Shown in pieces: positions 1 to 8,043 of a stretch of DNA of 64,000 bases; position 1 is the stretch's first letter; every line of letters starts with the position of its first letter. The stretch is from Pedobacter steynii (GTDB taxonomy: Bacteria > Bacteroidota > Bacteroidia > Sphingobacteriales > Sphingobacteriaceae): positions 2,542,001-2,606,000 of the forward strand of contig NZ_CP017141.1 of NCBI RefSeq assembly GCF_001721645.1, in the 5' to 3' direction. The notes beneath the pieces were generated by a model, which was given only the letters and a program-made list of their open reading frames with translations, was not told the origin of the DNA and ran no database searches. A program made the translations under genes and the position numbers.

Positions 1-2330
1 ATGTTGTTCACCAAGAGTCCAAGGTTGATATTTTTGATTCCTTTAATTTGGAAATCATACCCAAGCCTGGCGTTGTTTACCCAGTAAGCCTTTAGCATTT
101 TGTTTTCACTTTGTGTATTGTCCATATATTGCTTACTGATGTATTTGCTTTGCAGGGCAGCAGCAAAGCCTTTAAATGGTTTGTACACCAGTTCTCCTGA
201 AACCACAGCGGCAGGAGAAAAAGAGATATCAGGATTTGAATAGGTATTGACGATTAAACTGGTGCTTTCGTCTTCTTCAGTATTGGCGATATAATCTACA
301 TAGTTTTTAATTTTATTTCTGCTGAAAGCTGCATTTGCATTTATTGCGAATTTCGAACTGATTACATAAGCCCCATCCAGTTCGACGCCTATCCGGTAAC
401 TTTTGTCTACATTCTGGCGGTAAGCATCTGCATATTCATTGATTTCTCCGGTGAAGATCAGCTGATCTTTATAGAACATCCCGTATACATTTACACCGAC
501 ATTGAAGGTGTTGTCATTAAAACGATAACCTGCTTCCACATTATTCAAACGTTCAGTTTTAGGCGAAGGAAGTCCTTTTTTCAGATTGGTAAAATCATCA
601 CGGTTAGGTTCTTTATTGGCTACACTAAATGAGGTATAAATATTACTTTGTTGATTCAGGAAGTAGGTTGCCCCAACTTTAGGATTGAAGAAATTATAGT
701 TGTTGCTAAAGTTAATTGGTTCCAGGTTTTTATCGGTACCGCTGATATCATAGCTGACTGTTCGATATTGCAGATCAGCAAACAGGCTAAGCTGATCAAT
801 TGGGCTATAGTTGACTTTGAAATAGGTGTTGAAGTCATTTTTGTTTCCTTTGCCATCATAATAATGATCAGTATTGCTCAGACCTATAGGGAATTTAGAC
901 CAGATTACCTGTCCGAAATGCTTACCTCTATACTCATTGTAAGCCCCGCCAAGAGTGAAGTTTAAATTAGATTGAGGTTGATAATTGAATGCATAAGTAA
1001 GTCCGTAAAAATTATTATCCAGCCAACGGCGGCGAATGAGGTCAGTACGGTCTTTTAGTTCTCCATCCACGATTACTCCTGGTTGTTTGTACTTTTTGTA
1101 CTTGTCTTTTAACTTGAATTCTTCAAAGTATCCTTTACCATCTGTATAATGCAATGCTCCATTAAACGAAAATTGTTCATTAAACTGTTTGGCATAGATG
1201 GCCTGGTAATGGTTTTGTGTATAGTTGTCCGTCTGGTCTTTATAAGTAAAAGGATTATACGTTCTGTTTCCTGAATTGAGTAAATTTTCCAGTTCTTCCG
1301 GTTTAAGACCTTCATTAGCTGCGTAGTCTTTCATTCCCTGTATATCTCCTTTTAATCTTGACTCTGGAATACCGCTCCAGGCCTGATAGGTCTTTTCTGT
1401 TCCGGAGAAGACATTTAGCCTTAGCAGCTCGTTTTTTCCGTGATAAGCACCGGAAAGAAAATAGGATTTTAAGGTAGAGGCAGCACGGTCAATATACCCA
1501 TCGGATTTTACACGGGATAATCTGCCGTCAAAACTCCATTTATTATCAATCAGGCCAGTTCCTACTTTGACGGTGTTTTTAAGCGTATTGAAAGACCCGA
1601 ATGTATTGTTAAGTTCTGCATAGGCTTTTTCCGAAGGAGCAAGGGTCTGGATATTTAAGCTTCCGCCAAAAGCGCCGGCCCCATTGGTTGAGGTTCCTAC
1701 GCCTCGCTGAATTTGAACATTTTCTATTGAAGAGGCGAAATCAGGCATGTTTACCCAAAAGATACCCTGACTCTCACTATCGTTATAAGGAATACCGTTG
1801 ATCGTTACGTTGATTCTGCTGGCATCGCTTCCCCGGATCCGGATACCGGTATAACCTACACCGGCGCCTGCATCTGAAGTGACCACTACTCCTGGAGTAT
1901 TGTTTAAAATAAAAGGAAGGTCTTGTCCAAAGTTGTTCTGCTGAATTTCCTCTCTGTTTAGATTCCTATAAGTAGTAGCTGATTTTTCATTAGCTCTGGT
2001 GGCCCTTACAATGACTTCATCAGCCAGAAATGCAGAAGGGCTTAAACTGAAATTCACAATCTGGTCTGCACTGAGCTCTATTTTTTTTTCGATCGTCTGA
2101 TAGCCAACAAAGCTCACTACTAATGTATAATTACCGGCTTTAAGATTCGTTAATTGGTATTTACCTTCTGCGTTAGCAGTAGCTCCGGTGGATTTTTCCT
2201 TTAAACGCATAGATGCTCCGGGTAATACCTGATTTGATTTTTCGGATACTGATCCGGAAATACTGAACTGTGCCTTCACTAAAACTGGCAACAGTAACAT
2301 AGCTAATGCTATGGTCATTAATCTTTTCAA
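1..2330 (-). CDS. TonB-dependent outer-membrane receptor, TPP-riboswitch controlled (C-terminus cut by window edge)
   Basis: Outer-membrane receptor, probably for thiamine or a precursor, which would import substrate with energy from TonB-ExbBD. About 776 residues are visible and the last strands of the barrel lie outside the window. A signal peptide comes first, then a carboxypeptidase-regulatory-like domain (about residues 20-105), then a plug domain with the typical stretch IRGSDASRINVTINGIPYND, then a long barrel. I prefer the TTG start at 2330 because it yields MKRLMTIALAM, a normal signal peptide with basic N-terminus. The first in-frame ATG, at 2318, would lose those charges. The substrate is inferred only from the TPP riboswitch in the leader. 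The receptor family itself is certain, the ligand is not. Confidence 0.9.
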   Translation of the reverse strand, partial: MKRLMTIALAMLLLPVLVKAQFSISGSVSEKSNQVLPGASMRLKEKSTGATANAEGKYQLTNLKAGNYTLVVSFVGYQTIEKKIELSADQIVNFSLSPSAFLADEVIVRATRANEKSATTYRNLNREEIQQNNFGQDLPFILNNTPGVVVTSDAGAGVGYTGIRIRGSDASRINVTINGIPYNDSESQGIFWVNMPDFASSIENVQIQRGVGTSTNGAGAFGGSLNIQTLAPSEKAYAELNNTFGSFNTLKNTVKVGTGLIDNKWSFDGRLSRVKSDGYIDRAASTLKSYFLSGAYHGKNELLRLNVFSGTEKTYQAWSGIPESRLKGDIQGMKDYAANEGLKPEELENLLNSGNRTYNPFTYKDQTDNYTQNHYQAIYAKQFNEQFSFNGALHYTDGKGYFEEFKLKDKYKKYKQPGVIVDGELKDRTDLIRRRWLDNNFYGLTYAFNYQPQSNLNFTLGGAYNEYRGKHFGQVIWSKFPIGLSNTDHYYDGKGNKNDFNTYFKVNYSPIDQLSLFADLQYRTVSYDISGTDKNLEPINFSNNYNFFNPKVGATYFLNQQSNIYTSFSVANKEPNRDDFTNLKKGLPSPKTERLNNVEAGYRFNDNTFNVGVNVYGMFYKDQLIFTGEINEYADAYRQNVDKSYRIGVELDGAYVISSKFAINANAAFSRNKIKNYVDYIANTEEDESTSLIVNTYSNPDISFSPAAVVSGELVYKPFKGFAAALQSKYISKQYMDNTQSENKMLKAYWVNNARLGYDFQIKGIKNINLGLLVNN

Positions 2331-2353
2331 TTCTTTGATTTTTAGTTAAACCA

Positions 2354-2376
2354 CTGTAAGTAAGGGGTACTTACAG
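2354..2376 (-). promoter_or_regulatory. Hairpin between TPP aptamer and receptor start (candidate expression platform)
   Basis: A perfect 9-bp stem (CTGTAAGTA/TACTTACAG) with loop CCCCT lies 23 nt before the TTG start. It has no U-run, so control of translation seems more likely than termination. The loop and 3' flank (GTACCCC) can pair with GGGGTGC at the 5' edge of the aptamer, with one G-U pair, which offers a possible alternative structure. The pairing is read from sequence; its role is inference. Confidence 0.45.
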
Positions 2377-2401
2377 CCCAGTTAAACTCCATAACTCCAA
2401 T

Positions 2402-2503
2402 CCCTCCGCCGGCATTATCCGGATCAGGTGCATATATCTGTTTACAGATATAATGGGTATGCTCTCAGCCTGTTTTCGTGTTTTTTACAAAACAAGGCAC
2501 CCC
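2402..2503 (-). ncRNA. TPP riboswitch (THI element)
   Basis: Read on the minus strand, the element carries the conserved THI-box blocks in order: GGGGTGCC, a P3 arm (CCTTGTTTT/AAAACAGG), GGCTGAGA, ACCC, then CACCTGATCCGGATAATGCC followed by GGCGGAGGGA. These are the signature bases of the thiamine pyrophosphate aptamer. It starts a few bases after a good promoter box and ends about 70 nt before the receptor start, so it controls the receptor and not the upstream pnuC/kinase pair. Confidence 0.95.
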
Positions 2504-2515
2504 TTTTTGATGAAA

Positions 2516-2544
2516 CAAAGGTATTGATAAAAATTGAATAGCAA
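2516..2544 (-). promoter_or_regulatory. Promoter of riboswitch-receptor unit
   Basis: Minus strand TTG, 18-nt spacer, TACCTTTG (2523-2516) matches the Bacteroidetes TTTG/TAnnTTTG promoter. The predicted start near 2512 lies just before the aptamer, and the promoter lies after the end of the kinase gene, so the receptor has its own transcript. Confidence 0.7.
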
Positions 2545-2558
2545 GGAAATGGCTTACG

Positions 2559-3089
2559 TTATGGCTTTTCCAGGAATAATTGTACGGCTTCTATAGCATT
2601 CTTTAGTCTTTCTTCTTGTCCGCTGATCAGCACATAGTTTGCATTCAGGTTCAGTAATTCCTGATGCCATATTTGCATAAAATGTTCTCTTTTGTGAGGA
2701 AAATCACGCAATGGATCTTCCTGCCATGGGAGGTCAATGTCCATCAGAAGATAGAGATCATACGTATAGTTTGGCAAGGCGTCCAGTACCATTCTTGGTG
2801 TCTCCCCGAAGACTTCATCGCTCCAGATCTTCACTGTAATGAAAGTCGTATCACAAAAGATCAGCTCTTTTTCTGCGATGGCAAGAATAGATTCCTCCAG
2901 TGCAAGCTGTCCGTGAAACATATTGATTTCGTCTTGTAGGGTACAGGGATCGGTTAGCGCAGCGCAATAATACCTTGCGTATTCAGGGACCCAAAGGGTT
3001 TTGTAATGCTTAGCCAGCTGTTGTGTAATAGTCGATTTTCCGGTGCTCTCAGGTCCGACGATAGCAATTTTCTTAATTTGTTTGTTCAC
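2559..3089 (-). CDS. NadR-like P-loop kinase (AAA_28 family), vitamin/nucleoside kinase candidate
   Basis: 176-residue cytoplasmic P-loop protein resembling the ribosylnicotinamide-kinase domain of NadR. Visible are the Walker A motif GPESTGKST (residues 12-20) and the nearby VPEYARYY segment typical of this family. The start is GTG at 3089, inside the last 17 bases of the upstream pnuC-family gene, so the two are translationally coupled. In the NAD pathway such a kinase traps imported nicotinamide riboside by phosphorylation. Here the adjacent TPP-riboswitch receptor raises the possibility that thiamine is the substrate, but that is inference. The NadR adenylyltransferase and DNA-binding domains are absent. 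Confidence 0.8.
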   Translation of the reverse strand: MNKQIKKIAIVGPESTGKSTITQQLAKHYKTLWVPEYARYYCAALTDPCTLQDEINMFHGQLALEESILAIAEKELIFCDTTFITVKIWSDEVFGETPRMVLDALPNYTYDLYLLMDIDLPWQEDPLRDFPHKREHFMQIWHQELLNLNANYVLISGQEERLKNAIEAVQLFLEKP

Positions 3090-3690
3090 GGTAGGTTTTC
3101 CTCCAGTCTAAATAGCCTTTGATGGCGATCGCCACCAGGAAGGCATAAAAAACAGCACTTAAATTTAGATTTTTGTAGATGTATAATGGAATATAACAAA
3201 GATCAACAATGATCCAGAGTATCCAGTTTTGAAGAATTTTTCTGGTCAGCATCAACTGCGCTACAAAGCTTAATGCGGTACAAAAACCATCTTCGTAAGG
3301 AACGTTTGTGTCGGTGTACTTATCCAGATAAAGACCTAATACCGCGGATAGGATCAGCACGGATCCACCTGCAATCCACCAACCTTTTAGGGATAAGTTA
3401 GTGATAGGTTTATCATCACTTGCTTTGTTATTGATCCAAAAATACCAGCCATAAAAAGCACTGCAAAGGAAATAAAACTGTAGGGCCATATCACCGTACA
3501 TTTTTGCATCATAGAATACCCAGGCATAGGCAACGACACTAATAATAGAAATCGGCCAGCTGAGTACATTTTCCTTTGTGGCCAGATAAATGCAAATAAA
3601 CCCGGAAATGACGCCAAGCCATTCCTGCCATGAGGTATGCTTAAACTGATCGACGATCAATTGAAAAAAAGAAGCTTCGAGAAGTAACAT
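3073..3690 (-). CDS. pnuC: PnuC-family inner-membrane vitamin transporter (PnuC or PnuT)
   Basis: 205-residue integral membrane protein of the PnuC family, which moves nicotinamide riboside (PnuC) or thiamine (PnuT) by facilitated diffusion, with trapping by a kinase. The family region ENVLSWPISIISVVAYAW and the following KMYGDMALQFYF segment are clear, and several hydrophobic helices are visible. It is the first gene of a two-gene unit with the NadR-like kinase. Its ATG begins only 4 nt after a TAnnTTTG box. Subtype cannot be decided from sequence alone: the kinase partner argues for nicotinamide riboside, the neighbouring TPP-controlled receptor for thiamine. PnuT genes near THI-regulated receptors are known in Bacteroidetes. 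Confidence 0.85.
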   Translation of the reverse strand: MLLLEASFFQLIVDQFKHTSWQEWLGVISGFICIYLATKENVLSWPISIISVVAYAWVFYDAKMYGDMALQFYFLCSAFYGWYFWINNKASDDKPITNLSLKGWWIAGGSVLILSAVLGLYLDKYTDTNVPYEDGFCTALSFVAQLMLTRKILQNWILWIIVDLCYIPLYIYKNLNLSAVFYAFLVAIAIKGYLDWRKTYREQTN

Positions 3691-3694
3691 GAAC

Positions 3695-3702
3695 CAAATG
3701 TA
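3695..3702 (-). promoter_or_regulatory. TAnnTTTG promoter box of pnuC, predicted leaderless
   Basis: Minus strand TACATTTG ends 4 nt before the pnuC ATG. With the usual distance from this box to the transcription start, the mRNA would begin within a base or two of the ATG. The -33 element is weak. Confidence 0.5.
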
Positions 3703-3724
3703 GTTATCCTAAAATAAACGCACA

Positions 3725-3759
3725 TAAAAAATCCGGCAGAAATCATTTTTCTGCCGGAT
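3725..3759 (-). terminator. Intrinsic terminator of the 3817-4341 lipoprotein gene
   Basis: Perfect 9-bp stem ATCCGGCAG/CTGCCGGAT (3731-3759) followed on the minus strand by TTTTTT. It separates the lipoprotein gene from the pnuC promoter. Confidence 0.85.
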
Positions 3760-3816
3760 CATAAACCAAACAAACTATTTATGAAGATTACCCTCTTAAC
3801 AGAGGATTTTTTTATA

Positions 3817-4341
3817 CTATTTTGTTGTTTTTGGAGAAGTGCTGAAGCTTAATGAAACTCTTACACTTACATCTGTAGTGGTGGTGTCTCTCAACACATA
3901 TTCCATTCTTATGCGCAGGCTGGTTCCTTTGACATAGTTATCAAGAAAACGCGAATTGTCTATATCTAGTACCAGTCCGGAGCCAATATTTTCCTGAACG
4001 TCGTTTCTTGACGCCACCATGACTTCTGCTCCTTTGTCGTTGGCTACAAATAGCCTTACAGACTTAAACATTCCAAGGCTTTTGTTGGATGGGTTGCTTG
4101 CATCCAGTTTAGCTGAGGCAATTCTGACTTCCTTTACATAATCGGTCCCATTTTGATTTCCAAAAACCTGATCAAAGCTGGTTGCTGCAGAGTTTGCTGA
4201 AATTATTGTGTTGCTTTTAGAGGATGCAGGAATAACTACTGTTGCGGTATAAGGGAAAGTCGATTTGATCAGCGATTGCACTGTGGCGCATCCAGCCAAT
4301 AAAACTACAATAGCAAGTAATGCTGGAAATAACTTTTTCAT
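3817..4341 (-). CDS. Putative lipoprotein of unknown function
   Basis: 174-residue predicted lipoprotein. The chosen ATG gives MKKLFPALLAIVVLLAGC, a typical type-II signal with lipobox LAGC (Cys18). Longer in-frame starts, for example the ATG at 4362, would only add residues before this signal. The mature part is Ser/Thr-rich and ends in alternating hydrophobic stretches (LRIRMEYVLRD, VSVRVSLSFS) that suggest a small beta-sandwich. No family was recognised. It is monocistronic, divergent from the gene at 4603, and ends in a strong terminator. Confidence 0.7.
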   Translation of the reverse strand: MKKLFPALLAIVVLLAGCATVQSLIKSTFPYTATVVIPASSKSNTIISANSAATSFDQVFGNQNGTDYVKEVRIASAKLDASNPSNKSLGMFKSVRLFVANDKGAEVMVASRNDVQENIGSGLVLDIDNSRFLDNYVKGTSLRIRMEYVLRDTTTTDVSVRVSLSFSTSPKTTK

Positions 4342-4467
4342 TAGTGGGCTTGTTGTTCTCATTTGTGATGGTGTATTTTGTTTTGAATGAAAGCTGATGC
4401 AGCTTATAACGGTATAGAAACTGCAAATGTTGTTCCAATTTATAATTAATGGATGTTTGTCGTTTAT

Positions 4468-4497
4468 TTTGACAAGGATCTGTGGTATGCTATTTTG
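4468..4497 (+). promoter_or_regulatory. Candidate promoter for the 4603-4920 gene
   Basis: TTTG, 19-nt spacer, then TATTTTG, one base short of TAnnTTTG. It would give a leader of about 100 nt. Confidence 0.4.
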
Positions 4498-4602
4498 CAA
4501 ATGAAAAAAGAAAGTATATTTTTAAAAACATATTCAGGTCCTGTTTGTATTAGAGAATGGAAACATTTAATAAACATTAAGGTTAAACTAAAATTGATCA
4601 GG

Positions 4603-4920
4603 ATGAAAAAAGCGAGTTTAAATTTCATAGCAGTATTAGGGCTTTCATTAGGTTTATTAGCATTTACTACCATCAGAGAAGGTGGAATTCAAGGGAAGGT
4701 CAGTCCTGTAGAAGGCGCATCTCAGGTATTGGCTGTTGCCGGAAGAGATACATTAAGAGCAGCGGTAAATAATGGAAGTTTCGTATTTAGCAAGGTTAAA
4801 GCAGGAACTTATACCGTTTTGGTAAAGGCAAATGTCCCTTATAAAGATGCGACTGTGGAGAACGTAGCAGTGACAGATAGTGCCACTACGGATGTTGGAG
4901 AGATAAAATTGCTCCAATAA
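4603..4920 (+). CDS. Small exported carboxypeptidase-regulatory-like protein
   Basis: 105-residue protein with an N-terminal signal or anchor (MKKASLNFIAVLGLSLGLLAF) and one beta-sandwich domain of the carboxypeptidase-regulatory/Cna-B type. The pattern GGIQGKVSPVEGASQVLAV ... SFVFSKVKAGTYTVLVKA is the usual GxVxP ... G.F.f..l..GtYtl.v signature. Such domains occur alone in Bacteroidetes as small periplasmic or surface proteins, with no assigned reaction. I chose the ATG at 4603 because it starts the signal sequence; the open frame extends upstream without coding character. A strong terminator follows. Confidence 0.75.
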   Translation: MKKASLNFIAVLGLSLGLLAFTTIREGGIQGKVSPVEGASQVLAVAGRDTLRAAVNNGSFVFSKVKAGTYTVLVKANVPYKDATVENVAVTDSATTDVGEIKLLQ

Positions 4921-4940
4921 TTTAAAGATGATAAATAAAA

Positions 4941-4972
4941 GGGCTGTCGGTTAATTCTGACAGCCCTTTTTT
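4941..4972 (+). terminator. Intrinsic terminator after the 4603-4920 gene
   Basis: 8-bp stem GGGCTGTC/GACAGCCC followed by TTTTTT. Confidence 0.9.
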
Positions 4973-5020
4973 ATTTGAACTGTTTTTTTAAAAATAGCTG
5001 ATTTTTAATGTTCAAAAACG

Positions 5021-5050
5021 TAACTTTGCATCCCGACAGAAGAGTCGGGA
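5021..5050 (+). promoter_or_regulatory. carB promoter box and 5'-end hairpin
   Basis: TAACTTTG (5021-5028) fits TAnnTTTG. The predicted transcript would begin around 5032, within a 7-bp hairpin TCCCGAC/GTCGGGA (5031-5050), leaving a leader of about 120 nt before carB. A second box-like TAACTTTA lies at 5130-5137. Confidence 0.45.
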
Positions 5051-5153
5051 ATTTCCATACTTACCAGCACAGAAAATCTCAAGACTATTCTGGTCTTTTA
5101 GAACGCATTTTTTACCAATTTCACTTATATAACTTTAGACTTTTTAAAGCCTT

Positions 5154-7970
5154 ATGCCTAAAGACACCTCCATACGCTCAGTATTAATTATCGGATCGGG
5201 ACCTATTATCATTGGTCAAGCCTGTGAGTTTGATTATTCAGGATCTCAAGCTGCCTTATCCTTAAAGGAAGAGGGGATTGAAGTTTCGATCATCAACTCT
5301 AATCCTGCAACCATCATGACCGACAAGGTGATTGGGGATCATGTTTATCTTTGGCCTTTAACGGTGGACTCCATTGAGCAGATTTTAATAGAACGTAAAA
5401 TCGATGCAGTTTTGCCTACTATGGGCGGACAAACCGCTTTAAACCTTTGTAAAGAGGCAGAAGAGCGCGGTGTCTGGGAAAAGCATGGAGTAAAGGTAAT
5501 CGGGGTAGACGTTGCCGCGATTGAGAAAACGGAGAACAGAGAAGCTTTCCGCCAGTTAATGATCGACATAGGTGTTGGCGTAGCTCCTTCCAAAATTGCA
5601 AACTCTTTCCTTGAAGGTAAAGAAGCAGCTCAGCAAATCGGTTATCCATTAGTGATTCGCCCTTCATACACTTTAGGTGGTTCGGGCGGGGGCTTTGTGC
5701 ATAAAAAAGAAGAATTTGACCATGCTTTACAACGCGGACTTGAAGCTTCTCCTACGCATGAGGTTTTGGTAGAGAAAGCTGTATTGGGTTGGAAAGAATA
5801 TGAGCTGGAATTGCTTAGAGATAGCAATGATAATGTGATTATCATTTGTTCTATTGAAAACTTTGATCCAATGGGTATCCATACGGGAGATTCTATCACT
5901 GTAGCACCGGCAATGACTTTATCTGACCGTTGCTATCAGGAAATGCGTAACCAGGCCATCAAAATGATGCGTGCTATTGGTAACTTCGCAGGAGGCTGTA
6001 ATGTTCAGTTCTCCGTGAATCCTGATAATGATGATATTATCGCTATCGAGATCAACCCAAGGGTATCCCGCTCTTCGGCATTAGCCAGTAAGGCAACAGG
6101 GTATCCAATCGCAAAAATCGCTGCTAAGTTGGCGATTGGTTATAACCTCGATGAGATTGAGAATCAAATTACAAAAACAACTTCCGCTTACTTCGAGCCT
6201 ACTTTAGATTATGTAATCGTAAAAGTACCACGTTGGAACTTTGATAAATTCAAAGGTGCAAATATGGAACTTGGATTGCAGATGAAATCTGTAGGTGAGG
6301 TGATGGCTATCGGTAGAAGTTTTATCGAGGCATTACAGAAAGCTTGTCAGAGTTTAGAAATTGGCAGAGCTGGATTAGGTGCAGATGGTAAACATAACAG
6401 AAGCATTGAAGACATTATGAACGGACTCGAGCATCCAAGCTGGAACCGTCTGTTCTTAATTAAAGATGCCATGAGCATGGGCGTTCCATTGGAATCTATT
6501 CGCAAAGTAACCAAAATTGATAAATGGTTCCTTGCACAGATCCAGGAGCTGGTTCATCTGGAAACGGAATTGAAAAGATATTCTCTGAATAATATTCCAA
6601 GAGAGTTCTTCTTTACGCTGAAACAAAAAGGATTCTCTGATATTCAGATTGCTTACCTGCTTGGTAACGTAACGGAGGATGAGGTATATGAGCGTAGAAA
6701 ATCACTGGATATCCGACGCGTATATAAAATGGTAGACACCTGTGCTGCTGAATTTGCTGCACAGACTCCATATTACTATTCTACATTTGAGGAAGAGAAT
6801 GAATCAACCCCATCTGATAGGAAAAAGATCATCGTATTGGGTTCAGGACCTAACCGTATCGGGCAGGGGATTGAATTTGATTATTCTTGTGTACATGGTT
6901 TACTTGCTGCAAAAGAAAGTGGCTATGAGGCAATTATGATCAACTGTAATCCTGAAACCGTATCGACAGATTTTAATATGGCTAATAAGTTATATTTTGA
7001 GCCGGTATTCTGGGAGCACGTCCGTGAAATCATTGAACTGGAGAAACCAGAAGGCGTAATCGTTCAATTGGGTGGACAGACAGCTTTGAAGATGGCTGAG
7101 AAACTTCAGGAGAATGGAATTAAAATTATTGGTACTTCTTATAACGACATGGATGTTGCAGAAGACAGGGGACGTTTCTCTGATCTTTTGAAAGAACTGG
7201 AGATCCCTTATCCAAAGTATGGTGTTGCAGAAAATGCTGAAGAAGCAATCGTGGTGGCTAACGAAGTTGGATACCCGGTATTGGTAAGACCAAGTTATGT
7301 ATTGGGTGGACAGGGAATGAGCATTGTCATCAATGACGAGGATCTGGAGAAGGCGGTGGTTAAATTATTAGGTGACCTTCCTGGAAACAGGGTTTTAATT
7401 GATCATTTCCTGGACAGAGCTGAGGAAACGGAATCAGATTCAATCTGTGACGGAGAGGATGTGCATATCATTGGATTGATGGAGCATATCGAACCTGCCG
7501 GAATTCACTCCGGAGATTCAAGTGCAGTATTGCCTCCTTTCAGTTTATCTGAGAAGGTAAAAAATGATATGGAGATCTACTCGAAAAAAATAGCGAAGGC
7601 ATTAAATGTAATTGGACTATTGAATATCCAATTCGCGGTGAAGGACGAGAAAGTTTATGTGATTGAAGCAAACCCAAGAGCATCCAGGACTGTTCCTTTC
7701 ATTGCGAAGGCTTATGATGTTCCATACATTAATATTGCAGCAAAAGTGATGCTGGGTGTAAACAAACTGAAAGACTTCACCATAGTAAGAAAGCTGGAAG
7801 GTTATGCGATTAAAGAACCGGTATTCTCTTTTGATAAATTCCCTGAGGTAGCTAAAGAGCTGGGCCCGGAAATGAAATCTACTGGAGAAGCCATCAGGTT
7901 TATTAAAAACCTGGAAGATCCCTACTTCAGAAAATTATATAAAGACAAATCGATGTATTTGTCGAAATAA
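5154..7970 (+). CDS. carB: Carbamoyl-phosphate synthase large subunit, lacking the regulatory C-terminal domain
   Basis: 938-residue synthetase subunit that makes carbamoyl phosphate from bicarbonate, ammonia (delivered by CarA) and two ATP, feeding pyrimidine and arginine synthesis. Two homologous halves are visible, each with a pre-ATP-grasp and ATP-grasp module: the first has GSGPIIIGQACEFDYSG and PTMGGQTALNL, the second GSGPNRIGQGIEFDYS and QLGGQTALKMAE. The E. coli enzyme has about 1073 residues and carries a final MGS-like domain that binds UMP, IMP and ornithine. This protein stops where that domain would begin, after KDKSMYLSK, so normal allosteric control should be absent. carA is not in the window. 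The ends are clean, followed by a terminator, so this is not a local frameshift. Confidence 0.97.
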   Translation: MPKDTSIRSVLIIGSGPIIIGQACEFDYSGSQAALSLKEEGIEVSIINSNPATIMTDKVIGDHVYLWPLTVDSIEQILIERKIDAVLPTMGGQTALNLCKEAEERGVWEKHGVKVIGVDVAAIEKTENREAFRQLMIDIGVGVAPSKIANSFLEGKEAAQQIGYPLVIRPSYTLGGSGGGFVHKKEEFDHALQRGLEASPTHEVLVEKAVLGWKEYELELLRDSNDNVIIICSIENFDPMGIHTGDSITVAPAMTLSDRCYQEMRNQAIKMMRAIGNFAGGCNVQFSVNPDNDDIIAIEINPRVSRSSALASKATGYPIAKIAAKLAIGYNLDEIENQITKTTSAYFEPTLDYVIVKVPRWNFDKFKGANMELGLQMKSVGEVMAIGRSFIEALQKACQSLEIGRAGLGADGKHNRSIEDIMNGLEHPSWNRLFLIKDAMSMGVPLESIRKVTKIDKWFLAQIQELVHLETELKRYSLNNIPREFFFTLKQKGFSDIQIAYLLGNVTEDEVYERRKSLDIRRVYKMVDTCAAEFAAQTPYYYSTFEEENESTPSDRKKIIVLGSGPNRIGQGIEFDYSCVHGLLAAKESGYEAIMINCNPETVSTDFNMANKLYFEPVFWEHVREIIELEKPEGVIVQLGGQTALKMAEKLQENGIKIIGTSYNDMDVAEDRGRFSDLLKELEIPYPKYGVAENAEEAIVVANEVGYPVLVRPSYVLGGQGMSIVINDEDLEKAVVKLLGDLPGNRVLIDHFLDRAEETESDSICDGEDVHIIGLMEHIEPAGIHSGDSSAVLPPFSLSEKVKNDMEIYSKKIAKALNVIGLLNIQFAVKDEKVYVIEANPRASRTVPFIAKAYDVPYINIAAKVMLGVNKLKDFTIVRKLEGYAIKEPVFSFDKFPEVAKELGPEMKSTGEAIRFIKNLEDPYFRKLYKDKSMYLSK

Positions 7971-7973
7971 AAT

Positions 7974-7999
7974 AAAAAAGTCCCGTAAGGGACTTTTTT
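7974..7999 (+). terminator. Bidirectional terminator after carB
   Basis: AAAAAAGTCCC/GGGACTTTTTT, 11-bp symmetric stem with loop GTAA. It serves carB and the convergent DUF3137 gene. Confidence 0.9.
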
Positions 8000-8043
8000 A
8001 TTTTGAAAAGGTTTTGTTTTAAAATGCGGTGCCTGTGAGTTTC

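Noticed and set aside
656..859. Short open frames overlapping the TonB receptor and other long genes on either strand
   Set aside because: They are shadows of real coding sequence in other frames. None has a plausible start, domain or independent spacing.
5642..5899. Minus-strand ORFs inside carB as antisense genes
   Set aside because: No signal, promoter or codon-position bias; they follow from the codon structure of carB.
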